The translations under genes and the position numbers were made by a program. Positions 8,672-16,357 of a DNA stretch of 64,000 nt are shown here, one piece after another; position 1 is the first letter of the stretch, and the number at the start of each line of letters is the position of its first letter. This DNA comes from Deltaproteobacteria bacterium (GTDB taxonomy: Bacteria; Desulfobacterota; Binatia; Binatales; Binataceae). The notes beneath the pieces were generated by a model. That model was not told where the DNA came from, did not search any database, and saw nothing but the letters and a program-made list of their open reading frames with translations. The stretch lies in assembly GCA_021831785.1 (NCBI GenBank), contig JAKBMB010000013.1, forward strand, positions 43,783-107,782, given 5' to 3'.

Positions 8672-9052
8672 TCAGAGAGACGATGCGGGCTTGGGCCTTT
8701 CAATGTGGACGACTCTTTTGCCACCTTGTTCGAAGGCGTGCAATGCAGCTAGCTTCACAGCGCTCTCCTTCAGCGTGCCCTGGGCCGCAATCGCATAGCG
8801 ACGATAGATCGATTCCGTGGGATGGCCGACCATCGCCATAGCGGCCGAGCGGGGAGCGCCAGCGCGGTCTAGATTGCGGACCGTCGTACGGCGGAAGTCG
8901 TGTGGAATCTTCCCGGCCGGTCCAGCGCTTCGCTTGCGTAGCACAAGCCTGATCGGAGCAGCGGTAAGCCAACGCATGCGCAAACCGTCGAGGAGGTCCG
9001 CGACCCGATGAGGGCGTAGCAGGCTGCTCCCCATTCGCTCTCGAAGCGTCAC
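8672..9052 (-). pseudogene. C-terminal fragment of a tyrosine recombinase/integrase
   Basis: These 126 residues hold the catalytic C-terminal end of a phage-type integrase: the H-x-x-R box as PHDFRRTTVRNL, the second histidine in MVGHPTESIYRRYA, and the tyrosine nucleophile in the same segment. The N-terminal arm, core-binding domain and first catalytic arginine are absent. It is therefore a remnant and not a working enzyme. Its position downstream of tRNA-Arg, beside the broken thyX, suggests the decayed end of an older integrated element. The intact integrase at 9696 is a different protein (YDLRR instead of HDFRR). Confidence 0.75.
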
Positions 9053-9695
9053 ACGCGCCGGCCTTCTCGCCTCCTCTTAGTCGGCACCGCCTACAACCGC
9101 GAAGCTCCGTCCCCTTGGACGAATCGAGCAGGGCGATAACCGTTGCGTTAACCGCGCCCTAACCAAACAACCACGGCCGGCCTCGATACTCTCGCCGCGT
9201 CGTCATAAGACTGGTTCCTGTCGGCTGCTCCGCCTATCTCTTAAGAAGCATTGGAGATCGTGGCGGGATGTCTAATCACGGGCGGGGAGAACAGCGGTGC
9301 GCAAATTTGGCGGAAATTCGCGGGGCCGTGCGCGTTGGGAGGCGGCGCGGCCCCAGGTTTTCGCATGGTTTATATCCCTTTCTCGGACAATTTTTCGGAC
9401 ATCCCCATCCATGCCCTCGCGCTTCAATCGCCGCCGCCCCGGCAAAAGCCCGCAACTTGCGCAAGGCGCATGCTCAAGAGATGCGCCATCGCCCCAGCGC
9501 GGTCGGCCGCGAAAGGCCAGGCCACGCGGCGGCCGGCGGCGCGCCCCCCGCACGGAGCACGCAGGGACGGCCGACCGCGGCGCGTCGTCGCGCGCGCGGC
9601 GCGGAGTTCCGCGCGCTACAGCCGGCGGCGCGAAGCCTGTCTGCGCTGGGCGCCGCGGCGCGCAAGGCACCCGCAGCCCCCTTGCGCAAAGCGCT
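9053..9695. other. Unassigned GC-rich spacer between integrase remnant and intact integrase
   Basis: Long frames are open on both strands, but their translations are Arg/Ala/Pro-rich with no domain-like pattern and no ribosome site, as expected by chance at this GC content. The attachment site of the element encoded at 9696-13000 should lie here if the integrase is at its end, but I could not identify repeats with confidence. Confidence 0.3.
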
Positions 9696-10760
9696 CTAGC
9701 GCGCATGCCCCCCGGCCTGCGCAGCGGGCGGCCGCGGCGTCAAATAACCGGCGAGCGCGCCCAGCGCCGCGCGCAGGTCGGCCTCGCTCACAATATTATA
9801 GCGATCGAAGACGCGGCGGGTTTTGTGCCCGCTAAGCTCCATCGCGACGCGCTCCGAGACGCCGGCCCGCACCAGATTGCGCACCGCCGAGCGGCGCAGG
9901 TCGTAGGCCAAAACATCGGGCATCCCGGCCTGCGCCGCGCCGCGCCGCCAGGCCGCGTCGAAGCGCGAAAGTCTTCGTCCCCGGCGATGAAAGACGTAAG
10001 GCGAGTCGGGATGGCGGTTTTTGAGCGCGCGCTCGATCACGGCGCGCAGCTCGCCGACTATCGGCAGCACGCGCCCGGCGTAGTTCTTGCTGCGCTCGGG
10101 CCTAAGTCGGATCAAACCCGCGTCGTGCTCAACGTCGCGCCATTCCAGCGTGCGCATCTCCGCGGGCCGCCACGCCGACCAATAAAGGAACGTCACCGGG
10201 TCCTTGAGGTAGTGGGGCAAGCACGCCCGTATCGCAGCGAACTCGTCCGGTCCCACGAAGCCTTGGCGCGCGTTGTCTTCGCGCAAAAGCGTGATCGCCG
10301 GCAGCGCGCTCAAACGACCGGCAAGCCGGCCCAAGCGCAGCATCCGGCGCAGCGCCGCGAGCTCGCGATTGACGGTCGCGCTGGCGGCGCGTTGGGCTAG
10401 CCGCGCGCTTACGTACTGGCGCACGCGCTCGCTCGTGATCTCGCGCGCGCCGACGCCGCCGAAGGCGCGGCGCAGATGCGCAAGCCGGCGCTTGAGCGCG
10501 TCAAGCGAGCGGCGGCGGTTGGCCTCGTAGTCGCGCACTATCAGCGCCGCGAGGTCATCGAAGCTCACGCGTCGCAACTCCGGCGCGATCCATCGCCCGT
10601 TCACGACCTCGCCCAGCCGGCGCTTGAGCAGGGCGCGGGCGTCCGCCGGGCGCACGCTGCGCGAGGATTCGCGCACCTCACGCCCGTCGGCCATGTAGGC
10701 GATCCACCACGTGCGCCCGCGCAAGAACACGCGCCCCATCCCGCGCATCGGCGCGCTCAC
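9696..10760 (-). CDS. Tyrosine-type site-specific recombinase (integrase)
   Basis: This 354-residue recombinase would integrate and excise the small element here. The N-terminal arm-binding domain opens with GRVFLRGRTWWIAYMADG, and a SAM-like core-binding domain spans about 65-150. Catalytic residues are seen as Arg198 (SAWRPAEM), Lys225 (ERSKNYAG), Arg289 in YDLRRS, His312 (LSGHKTRR) and the nucleophile Tyr321 (DRYN). The usual first histidine of the HxxR box is Tyr286, a substitution known among active phage integrases. The start overlaps the stop of the Xis-like gene by four bases, so the two are made together. Confidence 0.88.
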   Translation of the reverse strand: MSAPMRGMGRVFLRGRTWWIAYMADGREVRESSRSVRPADARALLKRRLGEVVNGRWIAPELRRVSFDDLAALIVRDYEANRRRSLDALKRRLAHLRRAFGGVGAREITSERVRQYVSARLAQRAASATVNRELAALRRMLRLGRLAGRLSALPAITLLREDNARQGFVGPDEFAAIRACLPHYLKDPVTFLYWSAWRPAEMRTLEWRDVEHDAGLIRLRPERSKNYAGRVLPIVGELRAVIERALKNRHPDSPYVFHRRGRRLSRFDAAWRRGAAQAGMPDVLAYDLRRSAVRNLVRAGVSERVAMELSGHKTRRVFDRYNIVSEADLRAALGALAGYLTPRPPAAQAGGHAR

Positions 10761-11152
10761 TTGCCCGCGGCGCGCTCGGCTTGGCGCGCCTGCAGATAGT
10801 GTTCGAGCCCCTGGCGGCTAAAGCGCAGCGCACCGCCCTGGCGCACCAAAAACGGAAACCGCCACGCGTTCTGATAAAGCCACGACTCCGACATGTTGAG
10901 CTTGGCCGCGGCCTGGCGCACGTTGAGTAGGCTGTCGCCGGCCGCGGCCGGCGCATCGGCGCCAAGGGCCTCTGACCTCGCCGCTTGCATCCAGCGCGCC
11001 GCCAACGCGCTGCTCACCGCAGACAGCGCCGCCTGGCGCGCCGCCAGCTCGCCCATCAGCGCCGGAATCGCGTCCGCCGGCAGGCGCGCGGCCAGCGCCG
11101 GATCGGCCGCGAGGTCCTCAATGGTCGCCTGATCTTTGCCCACTGTCACCAC
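10757..11152 (-). CDS. Excisionase/AlpA-like helix-turn-helix protein
   Basis: The C-terminal half of this 131-residue protein is a MerR/Xis-type winged helix (LLNVRQAAAKLNMSESWLYQ, then a wing FLVRQGGALRFSRQGLEHYL). The N-terminal 70 residues are Ala-rich and helical, perhaps for dimerisation. Such proteins act as recombination directionality factors or as AlpA-like activators of an adjacent integrase. The gene overlaps the integrase by four bases and the upstream regulator gene by about 35 bases, so it belongs to one leftward operon. Confidence 0.7.
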   Translation of the reverse strand: MVTVGKDQATIEDLAADPALAARLPADAIPALMGELAARQAALSAVSSALAARWMQAARSEALGADAPAAAGDSLLNVRQAAAKLNMSESWLYQNAWRFPFLVRQGGALRFSRQGLEHYLQARQAERAAGK

Positions 11153-11447
11153 GCCATATCGCGAGCACGCTTACCGGAAAGCCGGTAACCTCGGCCAGAC
11201 GCTCGACACGCTCGTAGGTCAACTGCCTGACCCCCTGGTCCATCCATTTATAAACGCTCTGGGTGGACACGCCGAGCCGCGTCGCTACGGTCTTGGCCCC
11301 GCCGGCCTTGTTCACCCCGATCGCGACCCAATTGATCGCCCGGCTGGTCTCCGAGCGCAAGCGGCGCACGCCCTCTTCCACAGACCCTTCTCCCAGCTCT
11401 TCAATAATCCTGAGCGTGGCCTCGGTCATGTAATCGCGACGTTCCAC
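11118..11447 (-). CDS. Cro/YdaS-like transcriptional regulator of the integrated element
   Basis: This 109-residue protein carries a lambda-repressor-like helix-turn-helix at about 48-75 (GGAKTVATRLGVSTQSVYKW), followed by a short C-terminal segment. A GTG at 11447 is chosen because GGAGG stands six bases before it. The protein resembles Cro or YdaS antitoxin-type regulators. It is the first gene of the leftward operon and lies downstream of a divergent promoter pair framed by inverted operators. Autoregulation there, and control of the integration/excision choice, is the natural inference. Confidence 0.7.
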   Translation of the reverse strand: MERRDYMTEATLRIIEELGEGSVEEGVRRLRSETSRAINWVAIGVNKAGGAKTVATRLGVSTQSVYKWMDQGVRQLTYERVERLAEVTGFPVSVLAIWRGDSGQRSGDH

Positions 11448-11566
11448 GGCGCGCCTCCAAGTTGCAGGATGGACGCAACATAGCGCACCGTAACTGTTTC
11501 TGGCAACGAAAACCGCCTAGTGATTTGGCCACGTGCGTGGGAGACGTTTCTCGACGCTCAAAACAG

Positions 11567-11595
11567 ATAATAAACACCTCACATTTGTAAATCAA
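11567..11595 (-). promoter_or_regulatory. Leftward sigma-70-like promoter of the regulator/xis/int operon
   Basis: On the minus strand TTGATT (11595-11590) and TATTAT (11572-11567) stand exactly 17 bases apart. The promoter is about 120 bases before the regulator gene. Its -35 box overlaps the operator ATTTGTAAAT at 11583-11592. Confidence 0.6.
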
Positions 11596-11658
11596 TATCA
11601 ATATTTGGTTTATTGGTTTTTTACTTGACAATAACAAGATATAGTTGTATTTACAAAT
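11583..11658. promoter_or_regulatory. Paired inverted operators framing a divergent promoter region
   Basis: ATTTGTAAAT at 11583-11592 and its exact reverse complement ATTTACAAAT at 11649-11658 lie in the most AT-rich stretch of the element. One covers the leftward -35 box and the other follows directly on the rightward -10 box. Each site is itself nearly palindromic, as expected for a dimeric HTH protein. The likely binder is the regulator encoded at 11118-11447. Confidence 0.6.
11625..11653 (+). promoter_or_regulatory. Rightward sigma-70 promoter
   Basis: A consensus TTGACA at 11625-11630 is followed after 17 bases by TATTTA at 11648-11653. The promoter points to the gene starting at 12034. 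The operator half ATTTACAAAT (11649-11658) overlaps its -10 box, so bound repressor would block it. Confidence 0.65.
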
Positions 11659-12033
11659 CATAGTTAACTAAACTACTTTGGAAGCTCGCCCCTAAGGAAT
11701 TTAGCGCATGAACCCCTTATTTGTTGGCCCACACGGCGATGCGGAGGTCGAGCGCACAGCGTTGCTTGCGTGCTCGGCGCGTAGGCTGGCGCCAAAGCGC
11801 AATTCGCTGCGCGCCGGCGCGACCAATGGCTGTGCGAAGCACACGTCCGCGCGATTACCTCGACTAGGCGCGCTGCGAAATAACTTGGCGAAGCGCAAAG
11901 CCGGTGCAAAGCGGACAGCCGGCTTCCACGCGCTTTGCGCTCCCTGTGAGTATTTGAGCCACACGGAATCCGGCTCCGGCGAGTCTTTGCTCGCCCGTTG
12001 CCTGCAGCGCAGTTAAAAAGGAGACCAACGCAC
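11659..12033 (+). other. Long leader between the rightward promoter and the first gene
   Basis: About 370 bases lie between the promoter and the ATG at 12034. A 102-codon frame at 11708-12016 lacks a ribosome site and has a Cys/Arg/Ala-rich translation that looks non-genuine. Several GCCGGCTT/AAGCCGG-type short complementary runs near 11900-11970 could fold, so a structured leader or small RNA is possible but not shown. Confidence 0.3.
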
Positions 12034-12981
12034 ATGGAGGCAAAGTCGGCTGCTCAACGCGATCCGGCCGAAGTGGGCGGCGCCGGCCTTCGTATCGACT
12101 CCGCGCCCGGCATCGAGCGCGCCACGGCTGAGCTGCGGGCGGCGCTGCTCATGGCGCGGCGTTTTCCGCGCAACGAGGCCGGGGCCCTCGCCAAGGTAAT
12201 GCGCGCCTGCGAGCGGCCCGCGCTCGCGCAGGAGGCGATCTACGCGCTGCGCCGCGCGCGCCAGCTAAGCCTAAGCCCGTCGCTGCGGCTGGCGCGGGTA
12301 ATCGCCCAAGCCTGGGGAAATTTGCAGCTCGGCACGCGCGAACTCGTGCGCGACCGCGAGCGCGCGCAGGTCGAGGCCTTCTGCTGGGACCTCGAGTCCA
12401 ACGTGCGCGAAGTCCGAGTTTTCGACGTGAGCTATCGCCCGCGCGGAAAAGCTCAAGTGCCGCATGAAGAATCGCGCCGCCCTTACGAGAGCGTCGCCGC
12501 GGCCGGCGCGCGACGCCAGCGCGCGTGTATCCTGGCCTTGATCCCGCAGGACGTGGTCGAGGCTGCGCTTAGCCGATGCGAGGCGACTCTCGCCGAGCTT
12601 GACGCGGAAATACCGCTTTTCAGCCGAGTTAATTCAACTATAGAGCGACTTAAGGAAGAGCATCACGTGAGCCGCGGGGCCGTCGAAGCGCTGCTCGGCT
12701 ATCCGATCGACCAGGCCGGCGAAGCCGCCCTGGTGCGGCTGCGCGCGGTGCTCAAGGCGCTGCGCGACGGGTTCGCGCGTCGCGAGGATTTTTTTCCCCT
12801 TGCAAGCGAGCCGAGACGCGGCGGGACAGGCCTTCGCGCTCCGGCGCCGCGCAAGGCGCTCGGTAAAAATGCCGCCCGCGGCACGCGGGCAGCCAAGCCG
12901 GGGGCGCAAATAATCACGCCCGCACCGGGGCCGGAATCAGGCGCCGGCGGCCCGGATTCGACGGTGAGGACGGCGGACTGA
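12034..12981 (+). CDS. Phage/plasmid-type protein, possible RecT/Erf-like annealing protein
   Basis: The ATG at 12034 follows AAAAAGGAGA at good spacing and gives 315 residues. The N-terminal two thirds resemble a family common on phages and integrated elements. Its features here are FPRNEAGALAKVMRAC, then SPSLRLARVIAQAWGNLQLG, then VEAFCWDLESNVREVRVFDV and GARRQRACILALIPQDVVEAAL. From memory this family has been placed near single-strand annealing (RecT/Erf) proteins, but I cannot confirm that here. The C-terminal 50 residues are low-complexity Ala/Gly/Pro. It is the first gene behind the rightward promoter, where phages usually place recombination and replication functions. Confidence 0.5.
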   Translation: MEAKSAAQRDPAEVGGAGLRIDSAPGIERATAELRAALLMARRFPRNEAGALAKVMRACERPALAQEAIYALRRARQLSLSPSLRLARVIAQAWGNLQLGTRELVRDRERAQVEAFCWDLESNVREVRVFDVSYRPRGKAQVPHEESRRPYESVAAAGARRQRACILALIPQDVVEAALSRCEATLAELDAEIPLFSRVNSTIERLKEEHHVSRGAVEALLGYPIDQAGEAALVRLRAVLKALRDGFARREDFFPLASEPRRGGTGLRAPAPRKALGKNAARGTRAAKPGAQIITPAPGPESGAGGPDSTVRTAD

Positions 12982-13233
12982 GTGAAATAAGTAAAGCGTT
13001 ACGTTAAATAACGCCGCGGGCTTGGTGCGTACGCGCACGATCACTGAGCAAGTGAGACCTGATTACGACTGTTTCAGGGTAAGCGATTCGAAAAGAGACG
13101 ATACATAGCCGCGCGCGAAGCGCTCCGCGCAACAGAAACCGGTAAGGGGTCGCCCGGGAACATGGCGTGGGCGAAATTCGCGTCGCGTGATTGGAGTTCA
13201 CAAGTCGCAACAGATAGGGAGGTCGATTTGGCG

Positions 13234-13491
13234 ATGATGATCGAGAGTTCCAACCTGGATGAGGTCGCGGCCGTGGGCGCCAACGCCAGCAGCGGGGCGC
13301 TTAAGGTCGGTGAGGTGGCGCGGATGCTGCGATGCCATCCGTCAACAGTCTACCGGATGCTGCGGCGCCGCGAGCTGCGGGCGTTCAAGCTTGGCTCGGA
13401 CTGGCGCTTTTTGCGCGCCGATCTGGAGAACTGGATGCGCCACGCGGCTGAGCTGAACGCGGGCCCAGCCGGGCCGGCCGCCGCGCAGTAG
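13234..13491 (+). CDS. Excisionase-family DNA-binding protein (HTH_17)
   Basis: This protein of about 85 residues carries a MerR/Xis-type domain over most of its length (LKVGEVARMLRCHPSTVYRM, then the wing segment LGSDWRFLRADLENWMR). GGGAGG at 13217-13222 precedes the ATG at 13234 by 11 bases. A longer frame from 13162 has no ribosome site. Proteins of this form bind DNA as recombination directionality factors or small regulators. It belongs to the rightward side of the integrated element. Confidence 0.7.
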   Translation: MMIESSNLDEVAAVGANASSGALKVGEVARMLRCHPSTVYRMLRRRELRAFKLGSDWRFLRADLENWMRHAAELNAGPAGPAAAQ

Positions 13492-13522
13492 TCTCCGCAT
13501 CCCCGGGCGACCCCCCGCGGCA

Positions 13523-14425
13523 ATGCGCCACTGCTGGCGGCTTCTGTTCGACTCGCGTGACCACCCAGAACATGACAAAGATAGGTGGCGCGGCGTAGTA
13601 TTTCCGCAGGGTATCGGTTCCCTGCGGGATATGCTTCGCTTCAAAGGAGAATTGTTGTGCGATCTGGCTAGCCGTCTCGGCGCGGTGAGCGGAGCGGTAA
13701 GGTTGGCGACGCAAGAGGGGAAGAGGCCGTTCACTGGGCGCTTTCCGGAAGACCAACGCGAGCGCTTTCGGAACGAACTACTTCCTTTTGCGAACGCTCT
13801 TAGAGAGCTTGGACTGACCCTCTCTTTATGCTCCATGAACCGCCTTCTGGAGCTAGTTGACAACCCGCCCGTCCGCATTGATGAATTCGAAAGGCTGGGC
13901 GCGGAGCTACATCGGCGGGTCATAGATGAACTGTCGGCTTGCCTCCTGTGGCGCTTATCGAGCGAAAATGCTCGCTATCTTGCGCCCGACCTGATGGGGC
14001 CGGAGGTGGTGCAAAGATTCCCCTCTGCACGCGATGACGTGGAAGAGGCGGGTTGATGCTTGGCCTTTGACCGAGCCACGGCGTGTGTCTTTCATCTGAT
14101 GCGCGTTATGGAAATCGGCCTGCGTGCCATAGGGCGGTCTCTGAACGATCCTAGCCTCGACCCGGAGAAAAACCCCACCTGGGACGCGATCCTGAAAAAG
14201 TGCGACGCTGAGCTTCAGAAGCCGAAAGCGCAGCGAGGCCCCAAGTGGCGGGACGATGAACCATTCTTTTCCGAGGCGACAGTATTCTTGAGGGCAGTCA
14301 AGAATGCGTGGAGGAACCCTACGATGCATATCGAGCGCAAGTATACCGAGGAGGAAGCACGCGAGATCTGGAACGCGGTCGCGGCGTTCATGCGGCTTCT
14401 AGCGACGAAGCTTTCCGAGCAATGA
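13523..14425 (+). pseudogene. HEPN-like protein gene interrupted by an in-frame TGA
   Basis: Two frames that the TGA at 14054-14056 separates are in the same phase and read as one protein. The upstream part ends DLMGPEVVQRFPSARDDVEEAG and the downstream part continues CLAFDRATACVFHLMRVMEI, then NPTWDAILKKCDAELQ and NAWRNPTMHIERKYTEEEA. From memory, intact homologues in many soil bacteria run straight through this junction with a basic residue, so a CGA-to-TGA change is the simple explanation. The last part, with its R(N)xxxH-like NPTMHIE segment, recalls HEPN-fold proteins. Start choice upstream of 13523 is uncertain. A downstream restart at the ATG near 14060 is conceivable but lacks a ribosome site. 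Confidence 0.65.
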
Positions 14426-14470
14426 AGCGGTTGGCGCAAATTTGAATTCCTCGCGCGCAACACGCACAAC

Positions 14471-14560
14471 AGAGGTTCGGGCCTGGCGGCCCGAAAGGCG
14501 GGCACGGCGGCCCGCCCCACTGGGGAAAAGAGCAAGGCGGGCACGGCGGCCCGCTCTCAC
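14471..14560. repeat. Dispersed GC-rich palindrome cluster (R1 family)
   Basis: Two tandem copies of the arm GGCGGGCACGGCGGCCCGC separated by an AGCAAG-type linker, preceded by the GGTTCGGGCCTGGCGGCCCG motif. It belongs to the same family as the elements at 591-690, 19368-19600, 21713-21960, 25416-25635 and 31846-31944. No coding capacity. Confidence 0.7.
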
Positions 14561-14822
14561 CGGAACAAAGAGCAAGGCGCGCATGGCACACTTTCGAGCG
14601 CGCGGCGCGCCCCTTCCCTCCCACGTTAGTCGCCTTAAGTGAAATCGGTTAGGGCCTGTATATCCTAATGTGCTACAATAACTTAAGGTCACCTCGTTGT
14701 GCTTGCGTAGCGCTGCCGCGCAGAGAGTGCTTGGTTGGCAGAACCAATGGTGCAGAGTTCGAAACGCGTTTTGGCATGATGCTTGCGCGTCTGGACCTCG
14801 GAGCGTCCGGGAGTGGCGTCCA

Positions 14823-15065
14823 ATGAGGACAACGACAGAAACTCGCGTGAAGAAATTCGTGGTAACGATTGAGCAGGATGAGGACAGATGGTTCGTCGCT
14901 GAATGCCCTGCCCTACCCGGATGCGTGTCGCAAGGCCGCTCACGAGAAGAGGCGCTTCGAAACATCCGCGAAGCTATCGAGGCCAGTATCGAGACCAGAG
15001 CGGTCAACGATATTCCCGCCGACGTCGAAACGGTCGAGGTTGAGATCGAACTTCCGACTAAATAG
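14823..15065 (+). CDS. hicB: HicB-family antitoxin
   Basis: This 80-residue protein has the partially degraded RNase H-like fold of HicB. The signature is FVVTIEQDEDRWFVAECPALPGC, continuing with QGRSREEALRNIREAIEASI. The ATG at 14823 is chosen because the frame upstream has no such pattern. HicB neutralises the HicA mRNA interferase. The HicA candidate is not adjacent: it lies 1.07 kb downstream at 16130, behind another gene. The form is the short HicB without a C-terminal DNA-binding domain, so any autoregulation would need another protein. Confidence 0.8.
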   Translation: MRTTTETRVKKFVVTIEQDEDRWFVAECPALPGCVSQGRSREEALRNIREAIEASIETRAVNDIPADVETVEVEIELPTK

Positions 15066-15278
15066 GCCCGAAATTTCTGCCAGACCCTCGCCTCCCGTTT
15101 CTTTCTTGCGCTCCGCTCAGCTACCACCCAACGCCTCGCGTCTACATCTGCCCGGCACTGATTTAGTAACCACATCCGGTCAACCCCCGGTGATTGACTT
15201 GCGGCGGGCAGCCATCGCAGGCGGCTAGCGGCTGCCTTAACTTCGTCTACTGCGGTGACCGTGCCGTTGGTGCTGCGC

Positions 15279-15371
15279 TTGACGCGTTAGCGGATGCGGC
15301 CTATAATGGCATCATGCCCGAACGAGTCTCGTAAATTTACACAACCGTAATACCTCTGATAATCTTGTGTA
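15279..15371 (+). promoter_or_regulatory. Sigma-70 promoter with downstream operator-like palindromes
   Basis: TTGACG at 15279-15284 and a perfect TATAAT at 15302-15307 stand 17 bases apart. Just downstream are a perfect palindrome GTAAATTTAC (15331-15340) and an inverted pair TACACAA (15338-15344)/TTGTGTA (15365-15371). The promoter serves the gene at 15399 and the hicA that follows it. The palindromes lie in the leader where a repressor could block elongation or initiation. Confidence 0.6.
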
Positions 15372-15398
15372 CAGGTAATCCGACGAGTAAAGCATAAG

Positions 15399-16127
15399 AT
15401 GTCGAACGACGAAAACCAGCGAAACGAGGCGTTAAGACCTGTTGCATCTTACGTGCCTTGGCAAACTTTTTGCGGCTTACTGGACCGACTTAAAGCTACA
15501 GCCATTCCGACACGGCTCGACTCGAGCATGCTGCGGCATATGTCTGGAACTGCCCAGAGTCAGTTGAATTCGGCCTTAAAATTTTTGGGTCTCATCGACG
15601 GTGACGGTTCCGTAACCGAAACCTTTCGAGAATTAGTCCGTGCCTACAAGACTCCCCAATGGAAGGATCATCTCGCCAGTTTGATCTTACGGAACTATGA
15701 GCCGATAGTCGGGCAACTGGATATCAAGACAGCGACGCCGGGCCAACTTCGCGAAGCGTTTCAGCAGCGCGGCGGGGTCGACGGAGCGACCAGCCAAAAG
15801 GCGGTGCGTTTCTACCTGATGGCCCTGAAAAGCGCTGAGGTGGCATTTTCCCCGCATTTGCGGGTTCGCCAACGAGCCTCTCGGCGGAGCACTGTGCGCC
15901 GCGGGATTACGCCGAAGACGTTGCTTGACCGAGACATTGAGAGACCCTCCGTCCCACATGGGACATTCCGGGTGTCGTTCGAGGTGCTGGGGTTTCCTCA
16001 CGCTAGCGCCATTATACCAGAGGAAATTTCAGACGACCAATGGGCTGCGATGAGCAATTACGTCAAGACCGTGTTGTCTTTACGAAGACAGGCGCTGTCA
16101 AAACCCGGTAGCGGCGCTTCCTCGTAA
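15399..16127 (+). CDS. DUF5343-like protein between hicB and hicA
   Basis: This 242-residue protein has its conserved core at about 12-150: YVPWQTFCGLLDRLKATAIP, then MSGTAQSQLNSALKFLGLID, then TETFRELVRAYKTPQWKDHL and GQLREAFQQRGGVDGATSQKAVRFYLMAL. This helical, winged-helix-like pattern matches DUF5343 proteins, whose function is unknown to me. The C-terminal part is basic and then variable. It has its own promoter at 15279 and ends two bases before the hicA start, so it is co-transcribed with the toxin. A regulatory or effector role in the toxin-antitoxin locus is a guess from position only. Confidence 0.6.
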   Translation: MSNDENQRNEALRPVASYVPWQTFCGLLDRLKATAIPTRLDSSMLRHMSGTAQSQLNSALKFLGLIDGDGSVTETFRELVRAYKTPQWKDHLASLILRNYEPIVGQLDIKTATPGQLREAFQQRGGVDGATSQKAVRFYLMALKSAEVAFSPHLRVRQRASRRSTVRRGITPKTLLDRDIERPSVPHGTFRVSFEVLGFPHASAIIPEEISDDQWAAMSNYVKTVLSLRRQALSKPGSGASS

Positions 16128-16129
16128 AA

Positions 16130-16357
16130 ATGTCTCCGCTCTCCCTCCCTGTTTGCTCGGGAGATGACGCAATCCGCGCGTTCATCAAGGCGGGATGGCA
16201 TAGGGACCGGCAGAAGGGAAGCCATGTCACGCTCAAGAAGCCGGGCTCGACCAAAGTTCTCACCGTCCCGCGTCATCCACAGCTCAGCAAGGGCGTGCTG
16301 CGCAAGCTTATACGGGACTCGGACTTGACCATCGATGAATTTGGCCGCAACTTGTGA
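16130..16357 (+). CDS. hicA: HicA-family mRNA interferase toxin
   Basis: This 75-residue protein has the small double-stranded-RNA-binding-like fold of HicA/YcfA. Typical features are the AIRAFIKAGWHRDRQKGSHVTL segment with the catalytic histidine in GSHV, the VPRHPQLSKGVLRKLIRD helix, and a short end (SDLTIDEF). Its ATG lies two bases after the upstream stop. In standard loci hicA touches hicB. Here hicB is 1.07 kb upstream with a DUF5343-like gene between. Confidence 0.82.
   Translation: MSPLSLPVCSGDDAIRAFIKAGWHRDRQKGSHVTLKKPGSTKVLTVPRHPQLSKGVLRKLIRDSDLTIDEFGRNL

Noticed and set aside
9297..10400. 367-codon plus-strand frame over spacer and integrase
   Set aside because: Shadow of the integrase, extended by chance through GC-rich spacer.
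14054..14056. TGA in the HEPN-like gene as a second selenocysteine codon
   Set aside because: No SECIS-like hairpin follows, and the position is not a redox motif; a CGA-to-TGA mutation is simpler.
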